Assembly (NCBI RefSeq): GCF_000003815.2
Contig: NC_049987.1
Location: forward strand, 5,747,100 to 5,779,829
Length of the DNA stretch: 32,730 nucleotides
Reading direction: 5' to 3'
Source of the DNA: Branchiostoma floridae
Lineage: Eukaryota; Chordata; Leptocardii; Amphioxiformes; Branchiostomatidae
Each line of letters opens with the position of its first letter. Position 1 is the first letter of the stretch. The position numbers were made by a program, and so were the translations under genes. Shown here piece by piece: positions 21,851-32,701 of this stretch. The notes below the pieces were generated by a model, which did no database searches, was not told the origin of the DNA, and saw only the letters and a list, made by a program, of their open reading frames with translations.

Positions 21851-22891
21851 AAGATGAACGCAATAGCTACCTTGCTAGCGGGGGTCCATACGGACGTAGA
21901 GAAGGAAATGATGAAACCTCATGAGCAGGACGTGTTTCCAATTTCTGGATGAGCAACACTAACTGAACGGTAGCCAGCTCGTAAATAGGGCAGAACGGTT
22001 ACTGCAGGGCAGCGTGCGATCTATGCTGCACGTATCCAACTTTTCCATGATCGCTTAAGACCCTTTAAAGGCCAGAAACTGGCAAGGAGTCCGTGTCTAC
22101 ATGATCACCCGAAGAGCCTTCTCCCTGGAAAGTTGAACCTTGGCCTACTGCGCACTCAGGAAATGTAGCCGTTACCGAGGGAATGGAAGACCTGTCTTAA
22201 CGTGTAGGACTGACAATGGCTTCATTATACGGGACGACTGTCAGGTCTTCGACGTCCGTAGAATGTGAAGATGATAAAGACGATAAGCTGTTACTACAGG
22301 AATGGGTGTCATGAACAATTCAATTGCTTAAACACGGGAAAGAGTGGACCTGGCCCGGACAAGCCGCCCGTTATGATGATGATGAAACGCGGGTAGGGGG
22401 AGGGGGCGCACAGACACAACCGTGACCATGGTCGTAGGAGTGGCTGGCATGTTAACAACAGTAACCGAGGGCGTGGCCAGCACACCAATGCTTTAAAAGA
22501 ACGTTGGTGCAACCAATGATCTAAGCGGGTCCGGACTGTTCATGGACTATACCTTAAACCTTCTCTCCAGTCTACAAAACGTACTTGGGTGGGCGACGGA
22601 GCAAAAGACGTACTGATGCGCAGCACTATATTAGTGGCTGCCATACTGAACAGTAGAAGACAGATTGCCGAAGAATCTTGCCAGAATGTTGCTGACAAGC
22701 CAAGATGAACTTGGAGCAGATCTTGGCAAACCTGAACACTCTTCACACTCGTTAGCTAAACGAATCCCAGCTGCCGAGTCTAGGGGCCAACAACGACGCT
22801 GTCGGATAGACTTTAGAACCGTACTGTTGAGTCTAGTGTCTAATGGTTCGGCTCCGGTCGTTTCTCTGCGCAAATTTTGGCTTAGGGCTTG

Positions 22892-23030
22892 GTCACATTT
22901 GCTGTGCGACAGGCTCACGCCATGAAAATACGATCATTCTTGGGGCATTAGCAGATGTGTGACACAAAATGTCTTGTGACACTAAATTTTGTCATAGATC
23001 CTGACAGAGAAGTTGCACAGCAAATGTGAC
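22892..23030. mobile_element. Short inverted-repeat element
   Basis: A perfect 16-bp inverted pair GTCACATTTGCTGTGC (22892-22907) and its complement (23015-23030), with weaker internal symmetry around TGTGACACAAAATGTC. Probably a MITE relic. Confidence 0.5.
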
Positions 23031-23730
23031 AGCACCTTTGGTTTCTATGCTGTATTTTCGTCACTCCAGGCAAAGAGACGTCTGATATTATATTTGAACG
23101 CCCTCCTGCTATCTACCCGAGCTTGGCAGCATTCAAGCGCTCATGCAAACGTGAAAAATCGTTGTCTGTGCTTCAAATCGATGATATCAGATAGGGACGA
23201 ATCGGCACCTTCGTACTTAATACTTTAAAATGGGATTTTCGGTGCTTCGTGAAACGGAAATGAGTTCTATGTAGACCATATAGGTAGCATTATAATGTAT
23301 ATACTGTTGTGGTGAATTTTCGCAGCTGGAAAGAATGTTCAATAAAGAGATATAATTTTATTTCCCCTACACGTCTCAACACTGTTATTTCATATTTGAA
23401 ATCTCGATTCTTTGTTTAATATTGCGTTTGCGTTCGAACGAGGGGGACATGGGCTTGTATTGGTTCAAGATTTAACATTGTGTTTCAAACGTGCAGGGGT
23501 CTGAGTCGTCTGACCAAATTGTGTTACAGACACGATGATCACACGATCTCTCGCAGCCGAAGTCTATTTAACTTGCCCCCTCCCCGAGAGGTCGTGGCCA
23601 TTCCCCTTTTACCGTAGTGGAGTGAACCGTTACACTCCTGGAGGTGCCAATACCTTGTACCATGTCACCCTACCTGCTATTTGACGAAAACAACTTTCTC
23701 CGGCGTTTTGCCACCAGGCAAGGACTGATT

Positions 23731-23806
23731 TGTTTGAGTTTGTTTGTTTGAATCTTTATTTCTTCATGAAAGCTCAAATCAGCCTGCAGGTCGCTTTTCA
23801 CTGAAA
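23731..23806 (-). mobile_element. LINE 3'-tail fragment
   Basis: GAATCTTTATTTCTTCATGA followed by CAAATCAGCCTGCAGGTCGC, the complement of the 25555-25619 copy. A GTTTG-rich stretch marks the simple-repeat tail. Confidence 0.6.
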
Positions 23807-24960
23807 GAGTCGATTGCCTATTGCAGTCCCTCCCAGTTGAGTGCTGGTTTTGATTCTCGAAATGCCACATACAATCGTTTTATGTTTCTGTCTTTGGCAG
23901 GAACACGTTAAGGGAACTCTTAATGATGAGGCCGTAGAAGTTATCTGTTAGGCATGGCCTATTGCGCCATCACTTTGGCACCCCTCCCAGTAGTCCAAAC
24001 AGGACTAGCGTGTAAACATTACTCTCCAAGCAGAGGTCGGAGGGCAAGCCGCTGTATTTCGTCGTACTTCTGACTTACTAGTATGCTCCAATAGAGTTGA
24101 CATCTGGAAAGTCTTGCTTCTTGGACTTGGCACTTCTGTCAATGTTCCAAAGATGAAAATAAATCTTACAGTTGTGTAGTGTCATCGACTATGTGTACAT
24201 TGGACTGCTGCGTTGTTGTTCTAGTAGAAAGACCGCCTGGCAAGTTGTCACTTCGGAACATTCGCGAACGATTTTCAAAGTGACAGTGAAGTCCTCTTAT
24301 TCTGTTCTTGTAAGAGGGCGACAACGCTTTACACTGAATTCAGAACTCCCTAGTATCCTGTTAAAGTCAAAGTAGGCAATTAAGTAAAATTTGATCACCT
24401 CACTCAGAATGACCCGAATAGGATGACGATATTCCATATGAATTGCGGGAAATCAAAATGGCCTGTCTTTTTGTTAGGGAAAGGGGATACACAGACCCCT
24501 TGTAAACAGAGATATACTGATGGGGGGCACCAGTGAGACGCTTACTCGCAGAACGCTAGAATTCTGGAACTCTTCCTCGCATTCTAATATTTTAGGGACT
24601 TTTTAAAGGAAGGCACAAACCATCGTTACTTTAGATGCTATGATATCATAAGACGCAGGGGAGACGTCACAATTGGAGTTGCGCAGAAGAGGACGGATTT
24701 GAGCTTTTGCGTGCTACAGCTTGAATTAGAAAGCTGGGGTCAAGGGCGAAGTTTCCTTCGTGGAGCGAGCATTCCTCGGAGCTTGAGCTGGTTGATAGTC
24801 AATGATACCCTGTTGAATGTTTATAAAGAATACCCTGGTGTTTTTCTGGTGGAAATGAATTTTTAGGATTAGAATTGCAGTTAGTACTTTTCAGATTTTT
24901 CTGAAGCCTTGTTTCAGCGTATCTTAACTTGCTTTCCGATGGACAGGTCTCAATGTGGTA

Positions 24961-25134
24961 CAGTAGAAGCCAGTTAATTGCACAACGAATAACTGCACAC
25001 TTCTGTTAATTGCACGGAATCCCAAAGTCCCGTTGTGATGCTGTCCAGCTGAATAATTTCGCTTTGTTGCACAATCCGGATGATTGCACAAAATGTACTG
25101 GCAAATGGGGAGTGCAATTAAACGGCTTCTACTG
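24961..25134. mobile_element. Pogo/Tigger-like MITE
   Basis: Terminal inverted repeats CAGTAGAAGCC-(A/G)-TTAATTGCAC at both ends, flanked by TA on each side. CAGT...AGCC ends and a TA duplication are typical of pogo-type Tc1/mariner relatives. 174 bp, non-coding. Confidence 0.8.
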
Positions 25135-25145
25135 TATCTGCCTTT

Positions 25146-25197
25146 CACCACACCACACCACACCACACCACACCACACCACACCACACCACACCACA
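25146..25197. repeat. (CACCA)n microsatellite
   Basis: About ten uninterrupted pentanucleotide units, ten bases after the pogo-like MITE's TA. It produces spurious low-complexity ORFs on both strands. Confidence 0.95.
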
Positions 25198-25429
25198 TAC
25201 ATGACCATTCAAGGGGAGACACACTAAGCAGAGGCACGTGCCGCGCGACCTGTCTGGTCTGCCGCTGATCGCGCTGTGTCATCACGTCTGGGGCAGAACC
25301 GTTTCCAGACGCTGACGTGCTGGGAGGGTCACGCCGTGATTCCTTCCAGATGAGGCGTATTATCACTTGGACCCGAACCAGGGGAAACCATTAACGGCTA
25401 TGTTAATGAAGGTTAGACATCCAGGTAAA

Positions 25430-25619
25430 TAGTATTTACATATTTTGTATGTATGCAAATTGTGTATATAGACTTTTAGGTCTTATAAGGACTCTAAACG
25501 GTGTAAACTGTATCTCTATTATATATTTTGTCTGACCTTTGCCTCTTCCCTGATGACCTTAATGAAAAGCGACCTGCAGGCTGATTTCAACTTTCATGAA
25601 TAAATAAAGGTTCAAACAG
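25430..25619 (+). mobile_element. LINE 3'-tail fragment
   Basis: Plus-oriented copy ending AAGCGACCTGCAGGCTGATT, then TTTCATGAATAAATAAAGG. The AATAAA-type end is typical of LINE 3' termini. The preceding AT-rich part is probably the untranslated region. Confidence 0.6.
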
Positions 25620-28238
25620 TTTTGAAATAGTTTGAGTTGTAATGTCCGACACAAAAATTGGACTCACCCAAATTTTCGACTGAACAGCACCAGTCTTTGT
25701 CAAGAAATTGACAATCCATTGCTGCCTTGACGTCACGTTATGCAGATAGAACACGTGACTCAGTGAGCAGTGGATCATAAGTTGCAGGAAGTCTATGGCG
25801 CCCACCGTCTCAGACATTTTAATCTCTACAACTGGATACGACTTGGAAATTATCTCCGGACGTTCCCGATTGTCACTTATCGCTCTTCTTTGGCGTCACT
25901 ACGATTCACTTCCAGTTACAATTCGTGTAAAATCATTGAATCGATCTGCCAATTTATTCTAGTTACGCTGAAGAAGAGATTGTCACTTGAAACACCCGGA
26001 AGTAATACTCGAATCGGAATATCCAGTTGTAGAGCTGTAGACTGAGATGTCTCTAAACAACTTAATGGCTACAATCACCACTTGTTTCACACAGTGAACG
26101 ATGCGGTACCCGCCATGACGCAAGAGAGGTGAGATACCACCTTTAGGTCAGTAGGAAACCGTGACGATTTTTCCTCCAATCATCAGATTGGAAAGGGTTT
26201 TATAAGAGTCAGATGCTACAAAGAATAGAAGGACAGAAAGTCCTGATTGATGGTCCGTCCTGAGGTATTCTATTAGCTTGGGTACCACCCTACTTCTCCC
26301 AGGGATCCTTACACTCGCTGCCCTAAAAATAGGGTGGCAAGTGTAAGGAGCCCTGGTAGAAATACGACGGTACCCAAGCTAATATTCTATAGCACATCTC
26401 TGATACTAGAACCCAAAAAGTTTTGCCACACATGTTTGGCTCACTGTCAAGAGATTCCCAGATACGGTGACTGGTGACGAAGAGAAATCCGTGCCTATCG
26501 GCGATGTGTCAAGGGTGCGACACATTTCTGATATATCATGATTAACACCATCTCAGCCCGGAGGCAGTTTGCCCCGTGTTATCCCTATTCCTGACACCTG
26601 TATGTCATTCATCTCGTCGCCTGTCATCTCGTCCAAACTGAAGAAGAACCATGGACGTCTCGATCTCGTCTAGTTTTATAATGTTTGAAAACATGAAAGT
26701 CTTTCATGCCTAAACACTAAGATCGCATGTCTCATTACGAAGTCGTAACGTCTGTCTTTCATTTTTTGGTTGTCACCGAACTTTATGCTATGGCTACAAA
26801 TGCTGGTATTCAAAATAATGTCTTAACCCTTTTGGCCCTACTTTGACTAGGCTATAGGAAGAGCAGCAGTGTAAACTTATTCTAACATAACATCTACCAA
26901 ATACATACAAAAGTACGTACGCCTTAAACTCATTCCACTTTCAATTCCAGTTCCTTTGAGCATGGTCTGTTTTCTGTTCGAGCACGCCCATCACTTTGCG
27001 GTTTGCCCCACAGAGACTTATCGTCTGGTTCTGATGATCCCCAACGCTATTAGCAGGTTAGCAAAGCCTCTCCACCGCAGATGATGCCTCACCTATCACA
27101 TGGAATTAGGTCAAAGGCCCATAGGGGGGTGATAAGAACAAGACCGTATAGTTTGTGACCTCTTAGAGGCCGTCTTCCAGCATGTGTATCTCTTTTGTGA
27201 AAGAAAAAAAGTTTCGAAACAAAAAACTCCCAGTTCCACCATTTATGAGGAATACCAAAATTTAAGATCAGTTCTTAAAATAATTTTTCGTGTGAGGTAT
27301 AAGATATTTTCATAATATTGCTGAATTTGAGATTTCAGAGAACGTCAGATTGCTTGGTTTCAGCTTAAGAGAGGGTTGAATTTAGTATAATATGACAAGA
27401 ATGAACAAAATGTTAAATTTGGAAGCTGACACGTTTATTCATCTTCAAACATCACCATCACTTCATCTTGACCACTTAATGTATTCGATCAACTAGCTAC
27501 TGGAATACCAAGATATATAGCTTAAGACTATATAGAAACGTTATCAATTTTATGACTCACACAATAACTCCCTTGTGTTGTAAACTTTCATTTTCCTACT
27601 GTTTTCTATGCTTCTAGTACTTAAGTAAGGAGTGATGAAATAAACGCAGTATCAGCTCTTAACGAAGAACAACTATAACAAATTTGGAATAAGAGAACAA
27701 AACAAAGAAATATTGAATAAAGGTAATATTAAAGGAAGCGTAAAGTGACATTTAGACAACTTCAACTAGACTACAAGCCTCAAAGGGCTGAATGTTGAAA
27801 TCCCTAGAATACAACATTCTGCTGGATGCCCAGGTACTTTAAAAGGCTATCCTCATATAGTGTCTTCATGTTATGTAATAATTCATGCTGAAAGTCGACT
27901 ATTGTTGTGAATCGCTTTCCATGTCAAAGGTTATCATTACCTTCATAGGGACTGAATTAGTTACACGTATGTATTTGGCGACCCCCTGCTATATTATTTC
28001 AAATACACGTTTCTACCATTGCCATTGCCTATCTAATGACTGACCTCTCTTCTTTTACATTTTACCGTACCCCCGGCCACACCGATTTAACCCTATGGAT
28101 AAAATCCGATCATTAATTTCCGGCCATTCCCCTTCTTTTTTTTTTGCCGCGGGATATCCATTTTGTTGCCCTCTTGCATTTGTTTGGGGATGTCACCCTT
28201 AGAATTAAATCAATGCGGCCTAAACAACTGGCTAATGT
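25620..28238. other. Intergenic sequence, no gene seen
   Basis: Apart from the foldback element at 26273-26382 I see no ORF or repeat that I can name. The 27200-27760 part is strongly AT-rich. The 3' untranslated region of the minus-strand gene probably occupies part of the right end. Confidence 0.55.
26273..26382. mobile_element. Foldback MITE with a 7-8 bp target duplication
   Basis: Arms of about 50 bp, starting TTAGCTTGGGTACC, fold around AAAAAT near 26325. The flanks share TATTCTAT (26266-26273 and 26383-26390). hAT-like by duplication length only. Confidence 0.75.
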
Positions 28239-28258
28239 AAACAGCCCTTCGGCTGTTT
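28239..28258 (-). promoter_or_regulatory. Hairpin abutting the stop codon
   Basis: An 8-bp perfect stem (AAACAGCC / GGCTGTTT) with a 4-base loop starts with the last base of the minus-gene TAA. In the mRNA it would be the first thing after the stop. Function unknown; it could also be chance. Confidence 0.4.
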
Positions 28259-28431
28259 TAGTTCCTTAACCAGGCAGCCCTGTTGAACCTTGGGCTTGGT
28301 GCGGGATCCCTGGTCACCGCCACCGCCTCCGCCTCGTCCTCCTCTCGCAGGTCCTCCAGGATTTCCTCCTGGTTGTTCACCATGTCTCGGAGAAACTTGT
28401 TCTTCACACGCAACTCACGGATCAACTTACC
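28258..28431 (-). CDS. Secreted acidic coiled-coil protein, terminal exon
   Basis: The minus-strand acceptor CTTTTCCTTCAG ends at 28432; phase 0 in; 57 codons and TAA. It continues the helix (GKLIRELRVKNKFLRDMVNN, then QEEILEDLREEDE) and ends with a proline/arginine tail. Joined to exon 1 the protein is 249 residues. The phase 0 match and uninterrupted heptad-like helix support the join. Further exons inside the 1.95-kb intron cannot be excluded. A hairpin starts at the last base of the stop codon. The nearest minus-strand AATAAA that I noticed is at 27439-27434, about 0.8 kb away. Confidence 0.75.
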   Translation of the reverse strand, partial: GKLIRELRVKNKFLRDMVNNQEEILEDLREEDEAEAVAVTRDPAPSPRFNRAAWLRN

Positions 28432-29335
28432 CTGAAGGAAAAGGGATCTTTGGATTAGTTTAACCTCTGGAAAAGGCATTATAGAAAGATGAAGACTCCC
28501 AAGTATGAAAATCCATACTCTTTCCTTCCAAGCTTTACTCTCAGTATGTCTGTGAACAGACATAAGATATGACTTAATCTTTATGGCAAATCAACTTCTA
28601 TTAGACAAAAGGTGACGAGAAGAGACGGCCTTGTGTGTGGGCGATACTAGGGTAACTTAAAACACGTGTTATTGTCGTGACCCCGTACAGGTTAAGAACT
28701 CAATCACTGGGAGTAAACTTTAATTGGCTGTAACGTTTTGTTCATCAGGAACTGTATTACACCCTACGCGTTTGCCTAGCCCTGTGCTTGGTGTGGTACG
28801 TCAAAATAGCACATCTGATAACAAAGAACAACTAGTACTATTCAAGACATACCAGGAGAAACAAAAACTTTACGACCATACACAACTACAAACACGTTTT
28901 CTTTGACCAGTGTTTAGGTTACCCAGCGCAAGGCTGAGAGACCAATTCTGGGCACCGACCTAATTTGGTGACTATGCTAGAAGATGGCGTTGGTTTTGCA
29001 GTCTCCCGGGTTGTAGTCAGGAGAAATACACCGCTCGCAGAGCACACCGCTGCGTAAGTTTGCAGTCTTAAGCAAAAAAGTTGTTGATAGCATATGGGTA
29101 GTGCAATGGTGTAAGCTAGCTGAAGAAACTATCCGTACGCTGAAAACTTCTGAACGGTGAGACAAATAAAAGGGTTTTTCGGGACAATGGTCTGGAAAGT
29201 ATATCTTGTAGAAAATATGCTTTTATCACCATTTGATCGTTCATACCATGTTTAGTCTACAACGTGTGTTACGTTCTCTTGCCAAGATTTGCGTTTGGCA
29301 CGAACGCTTAATACACGACTTCTGATAACGTTACT

Positions 29336-29583
29336 AAAAGCTGGGTCCCTGGGTGGTGCAGGGTGACTGGGAGTGGGCCAAAATGTCATCTAAACGGAAG
29401 CAAATGTGATGCATAGCGCCCATCCACGATTCGCAACTGACTTCTAACGTTTCAGACACCTTGCTCCTAACCGTTGTCTGAGGAGTTCGATCTGACTTTA
29501 AACAGAACATGCACAAAATATCGTCTCTTAAAACTAGATCTCTGGGTAGTTAAATCTGGAAGTGGGCCAAAATGTTAAGTCAT
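29336..29583. repeat. Pair of ~54-bp direct repeats
   Basis: The blocks at 29336-29389 and 29530-29583 share CTGGGT, then AGTGGGCCAAAATGT near the end, and a closing CAT. They bracket about 140 unrelated bases inside the minus-gene intron. Confidence 0.55.
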
Positions 29584-30157
29584 TTCTCGGCCGATTTCCC
29601 ACCGAAGGGAGGCCCAGAGTTCCGGGGCGGTGCGGGTAAGTCAGCTGCCCAGCAGTCCCCGTCACTCTGTTGTTGTAATCTAACACAAGAAACTCCACGG
29701 GCGAGGAAAAAGGGGGCAGAGCGGTGAAATGCCAAGGGGAAATGTCCGTGACCTTGAAGAAGTGTGTCCCACACCAATGCCACCTTAAGCTGTTCAGTTA
29801 TCCATGCCCTGCTTTTGACCCTTATCTTTAGCCTTGACCATTTGACCTGTTATTTTCTTAAGAATGTGTCCCAATGACTCCATATTGTCACTCCCACAAC
29901 CTCCACAATTGTATTTTAGATTGACTCAGCGGCAAATAAAGAAACAGTGGCATAACCAAAGATGTTATGCTTGCTTAGCTTTTTTGAGGTTGAAAATGTT
30001 ACGTTGGAAAAAACTCCAAGGTTGAAAACTTTAAATAAAGGATAATTATCTGATTTCGACGGGGATAATGATTAGCAATTCTGCATCAATGTTAAGGTCT
30101 AGGTAAACGTAGTCCTCTAGTTTTTATCCTGCCCACGTTTGTAATCTGCCGAGACAA

Positions 30158-30362
30158 CGGCACGGTATTGGAGCCCATCCTTCTCCTTCCAACATCCCGA
30201 CTTAAGTATCAGATACACATCTTTACACCTGGGTGGAGTTAGGAAAGTAGTGCAAAGTGCCTGTCGCAAGGCCACACTGTCTAGCAAGGAATGCCAGGAA
30301 TCAAACCAGTGACCTCTCGATCTCGTGTCCACTATCCCAGCCACTCGGCCACTCGAGGCCAC
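30158..30362 (-). mobile_element. tRNA-derived SINE
   Basis: Read on the minus strand, the element starts with an A-box-like TGGCCGAGTGGCTGG and has a B-box-like GGTTTGATTCC about 45 bases on, the spacing of a Leu/Ser-type tRNA promoter. The body includes a segment like GTGCCTTGCCCAAGG (here diverged). A second copy lies at 19-205. Inserted in the intron of the minus-strand gene in the sense orientation. Confidence 0.75.
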
Positions 30363-30381
30363 TAATGATATGACTTCTCAC

Positions 30382-30957
30382 CTGTCTTCTGATGACGAGT
30401 TCTAGCTCCTTCCTCCTGCGCGACTCCTTGTCCACCTGCCTGGAGATGTCGGCTCTCCTGGCGGTCATCCTCCGCTCCAGCTTCTTGATCTGCTCAGCCA
30501 GCCTGAGCAGCGAGATCTGCGGGCGTGCAGGCGGTGGTGGCGGGGGAGGCGGTGTGGTCTGCACCGGTAATGGCCTGAAAACGTCGTCGTCGTCGTCGTC
30601 AAACTGGGAAGGGTACAGCTGATTTCCGTCGAATCCTCCATTGAGTCGGTTGAAATCCCAAGAATTCTGTTCGTCGATTCTGTTTGGGTCCCAAGATCGG
30701 TTCGGAACGCCGGGCGAGAGGATGGTGTTGTCGATTCCCTGCGGTCGGTCTAGCAAGGCTTTCCTGGCTTCAGAGGCTGCGTCGTCGTCGTCGTTGGCGG
30801 CGGTGTCTACGTAGACCGGTGGGAATTCATCTTCCTCGCCGACCGAAGGTGAGAGGATCTCCTCGACGACGACGATTGGTTTGGCGTCAGCGACGTTCGC
30901 CGTCAGAAAAACGCAGAAGACAAACGTGAGCTGCCACCACGACATCTTGGCTGACAT
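30382..30957 (-). CDS. Secreted acidic coiled-coil protein, exon 1
   Basis: Minus-strand frame of 192 codons from ATG at 30957 to a GTGAGA donor after CAG at 30382. A second ATG at 30945 has A at -3 and could be the start instead; either leaves a hydrophobic signal peptide ending at VADA (cut about residue 25). The mature part has EEDEFPP, Asp runs at about 56-59 and 120-125, a repeated SWDPNRI/SWDFNRL pair, eight consecutive prolines (about 136-143) and a charged helix from about 148 with leucines/isoleucines at coiled-coil spacing. Inferred: a secreted or secretory-pathway protein that may self-associate. I do not recognise the family and assign no function. The frame remains open past the donor for about 80 bases into intronic repeat, so an unspliced form would have a different end. 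Confidence 0.75.
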
Positions 30958-32505
30958 ACCTCTGCACCACCTCCTTATCTGAGCCAGCGGCTCTACACGC
31001 GAACCTCGAGCTGCGCACACCGGTCTCGAGGGATGGGTTGCATTTTCTCACTTGCATGTCTTCACGGGGGTTGGCAGCTAATTAGAACTTTTGGCCGGGG
31101 AACCTGTGACGGTTAAGGAAAACACTGTCATAGGTTCGGCCGCGCCGCTGCCAAAGTAAACTGCAGTCAGGACCTCCCGCTACGACGGCCTGACAGCCGG
31201 CAAGACCAAGCCCAGAAAGATCTGTAGGGCACTGGGGGTGGTGGGGACAATTCTTTGCTGAATAGTTCTTACAGAAAACGGAGAAATTTTGCGGAAGTTG
31301 GAAATGTTTCTTGGGTACTAAAGGTGGAATATTCCTAGCTATTCAATCACCTAAAATTACAATTACTGCCTTATTTCATCGTTTTATAGATCTTTGTCAT
31401 ACATCGTTACAATCATTCATTAAGTTTTACAATTACAAAAGTCGTAAAGTTTTCGGATTACGACAAAGCTGCCGCTAGTCGTAAAAACGACACACTGAAG
31501 AAGGATTTGCCCTAAGACCAAAGAGCTGTAACAAATTCCTGCTGTGAGCAGATACCATCTGATCACAGGCCGCGGAGTCACCTGGAATAAAAGAAACCTG
31601 GAAATAAGAGTGTCGGTAATGTGTGACATGTGGTCGCGGGTGAAGAACAGCGGTGTGGCAGCATCAAACGGCTCTTAATAGTCTACTGGAGGCGCACACG
31701 AGAGCTTCTTTGATTAAAACGTCAAATTCGTAATCTACAAACAGATGTCTGGCTCTCCTCTGTCTTATTTTTTCCAGCCTTTTCAACGTCTTTTTAATCT
31801 TGTAATTTTCTGTCTTACTCCTGCAACAGAAGATAAAAACATGCTCTATCATGCCCTACAAAATAGACCTTGAACATACTTCTTCTCGGGGGTTAAAAGA
31901 CACTTTAACTTTCCGATTAGCCACAAGGATTTTAAGAAGTAATGGTCTTTTCCTGTCTTATCAGTGAATAAGATGGGTGTCTTCCCTTGGAAATGACCTC
32001 TGTGAGGAGGTCATTACGCGGTGACTCAGGTTACATTACTCATAACAAACACCAAATGTTTCCTTCTCTATCTAGCCTTTCAGGATATCCTTGCCATCTG
32101 CACTTTATAACTCAAGACCTGCAGGTATAGAAAAAGCAAGAAGTAGGAAGGTTCAGCGATGGTCCAGTACCATGCTGGAGGTTAAAGCTTTGGCACGTCT
32201 TACACATCACCCTATACATGTATATCGTTGATACCAGTTCAGAGTGACCGAGAAGGGTCACCAAATTTGTGTATTTGTCTGTATTTGACTGTATTTGTCA
32301 CCAAAAAAAAAACCCATGGTCATAGCCACACGAGACCACAAAACTAAACGTTCTGTCGCCGTAAGAATGAAAGCCAAGGGATGACAAAATGTAATCATTT
32401 CTTTGATAGGACACATACCAGATTCCATGACACTCCATTCATACCTTCTCGAGTTATGCTACGCAAACACAAAACTTCTCGCCGAAGTTAATAATCACGA
32501 CAACC
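30958..32505. other. 5' flank of the minus-strand gene, no gene seen
   Basis: The first 250 bases are GC-rich and probably hold the promoter and 5' untranslated region; no TATA box is evident. A 9-bp-stem hairpin AATGACCTC / GAGGTCATT lies at 31992-32015. Minus-strand ORFs at 31420-31852 show no domain. Confidence 0.5.
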
Positions 32506-32518
32506 TAGTATTGGCCTA

Positions 32519-32701
32519 ATCTCCAATCCATATCTTGCGGTGGCATAAGATAGTATCATANNNNNNNNNNNNNNNNNNNNNNNNNNNNNNNNNNNNNNNN
32601 NNNNNNNNNNNNNNNNNNNNNNNNNNNNNNNNNNNNNNNNNNNNNNNNNNNNNNNNNNNNTATGATACTATCTTATGCCACCGCAAGACCTGCTTGGATA
32701 T
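32519..32701. mobile_element. Foldback MITE broken by a 100-N gap, 13-bp target duplication
   Basis: The arms 32519-32560 and 32661-32701 are inverted copies and share the outer TCCAA and the inner GGTGGCATAAGATAGTATCA-type sequence with the 15341 element's arms (GGTGCCTTAGAAATAGTATC). Both sides are flanked by TAGTATTGGCCTA (32506-32518 and 32702-32714). Confidence 0.8.
32561..32660. other. Assembly gap of exactly 100 N
   Basis: Sequence is undetermined; the round size suggests a placeholder, so the true length is unknown. It falls at the apex of an inverted repeat. Confidence 0.98.

Larger units (their letters stand above)
21851..24958. other. Intergenic sequence, no gene seen
   Basis: Short ORFs on both strands show no domains. 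Contains the inverted-repeat element at 22892-23030 and the LINE tail at 23731-23806. CTCTCCAAGCAGAG at about 24024 resembles the end of the 15341 foldback family. Confidence 0.6.

Noticed and set aside
25010-25366. Cys/Trp/Val and His/Thr/Pro repeat ORFs around 25146-25197
   Set aside because: They are translations of the (CACCA)n microsatellite.
30298-30362. tRNA gene suggested by A- and B-box-like sequence
   Set aside because: The stems do not close into a cloverleaf and the sequence continues as a dispersed repeat with another copy at the left edge; it is a tRNA-derived SINE.
30392-30929. Plus-strand ORFs with Gly, Ser and Arg runs
   Set aside because: They are antisense readings of the polyproline and Asp-run codons of the minus-strand secreted protein.
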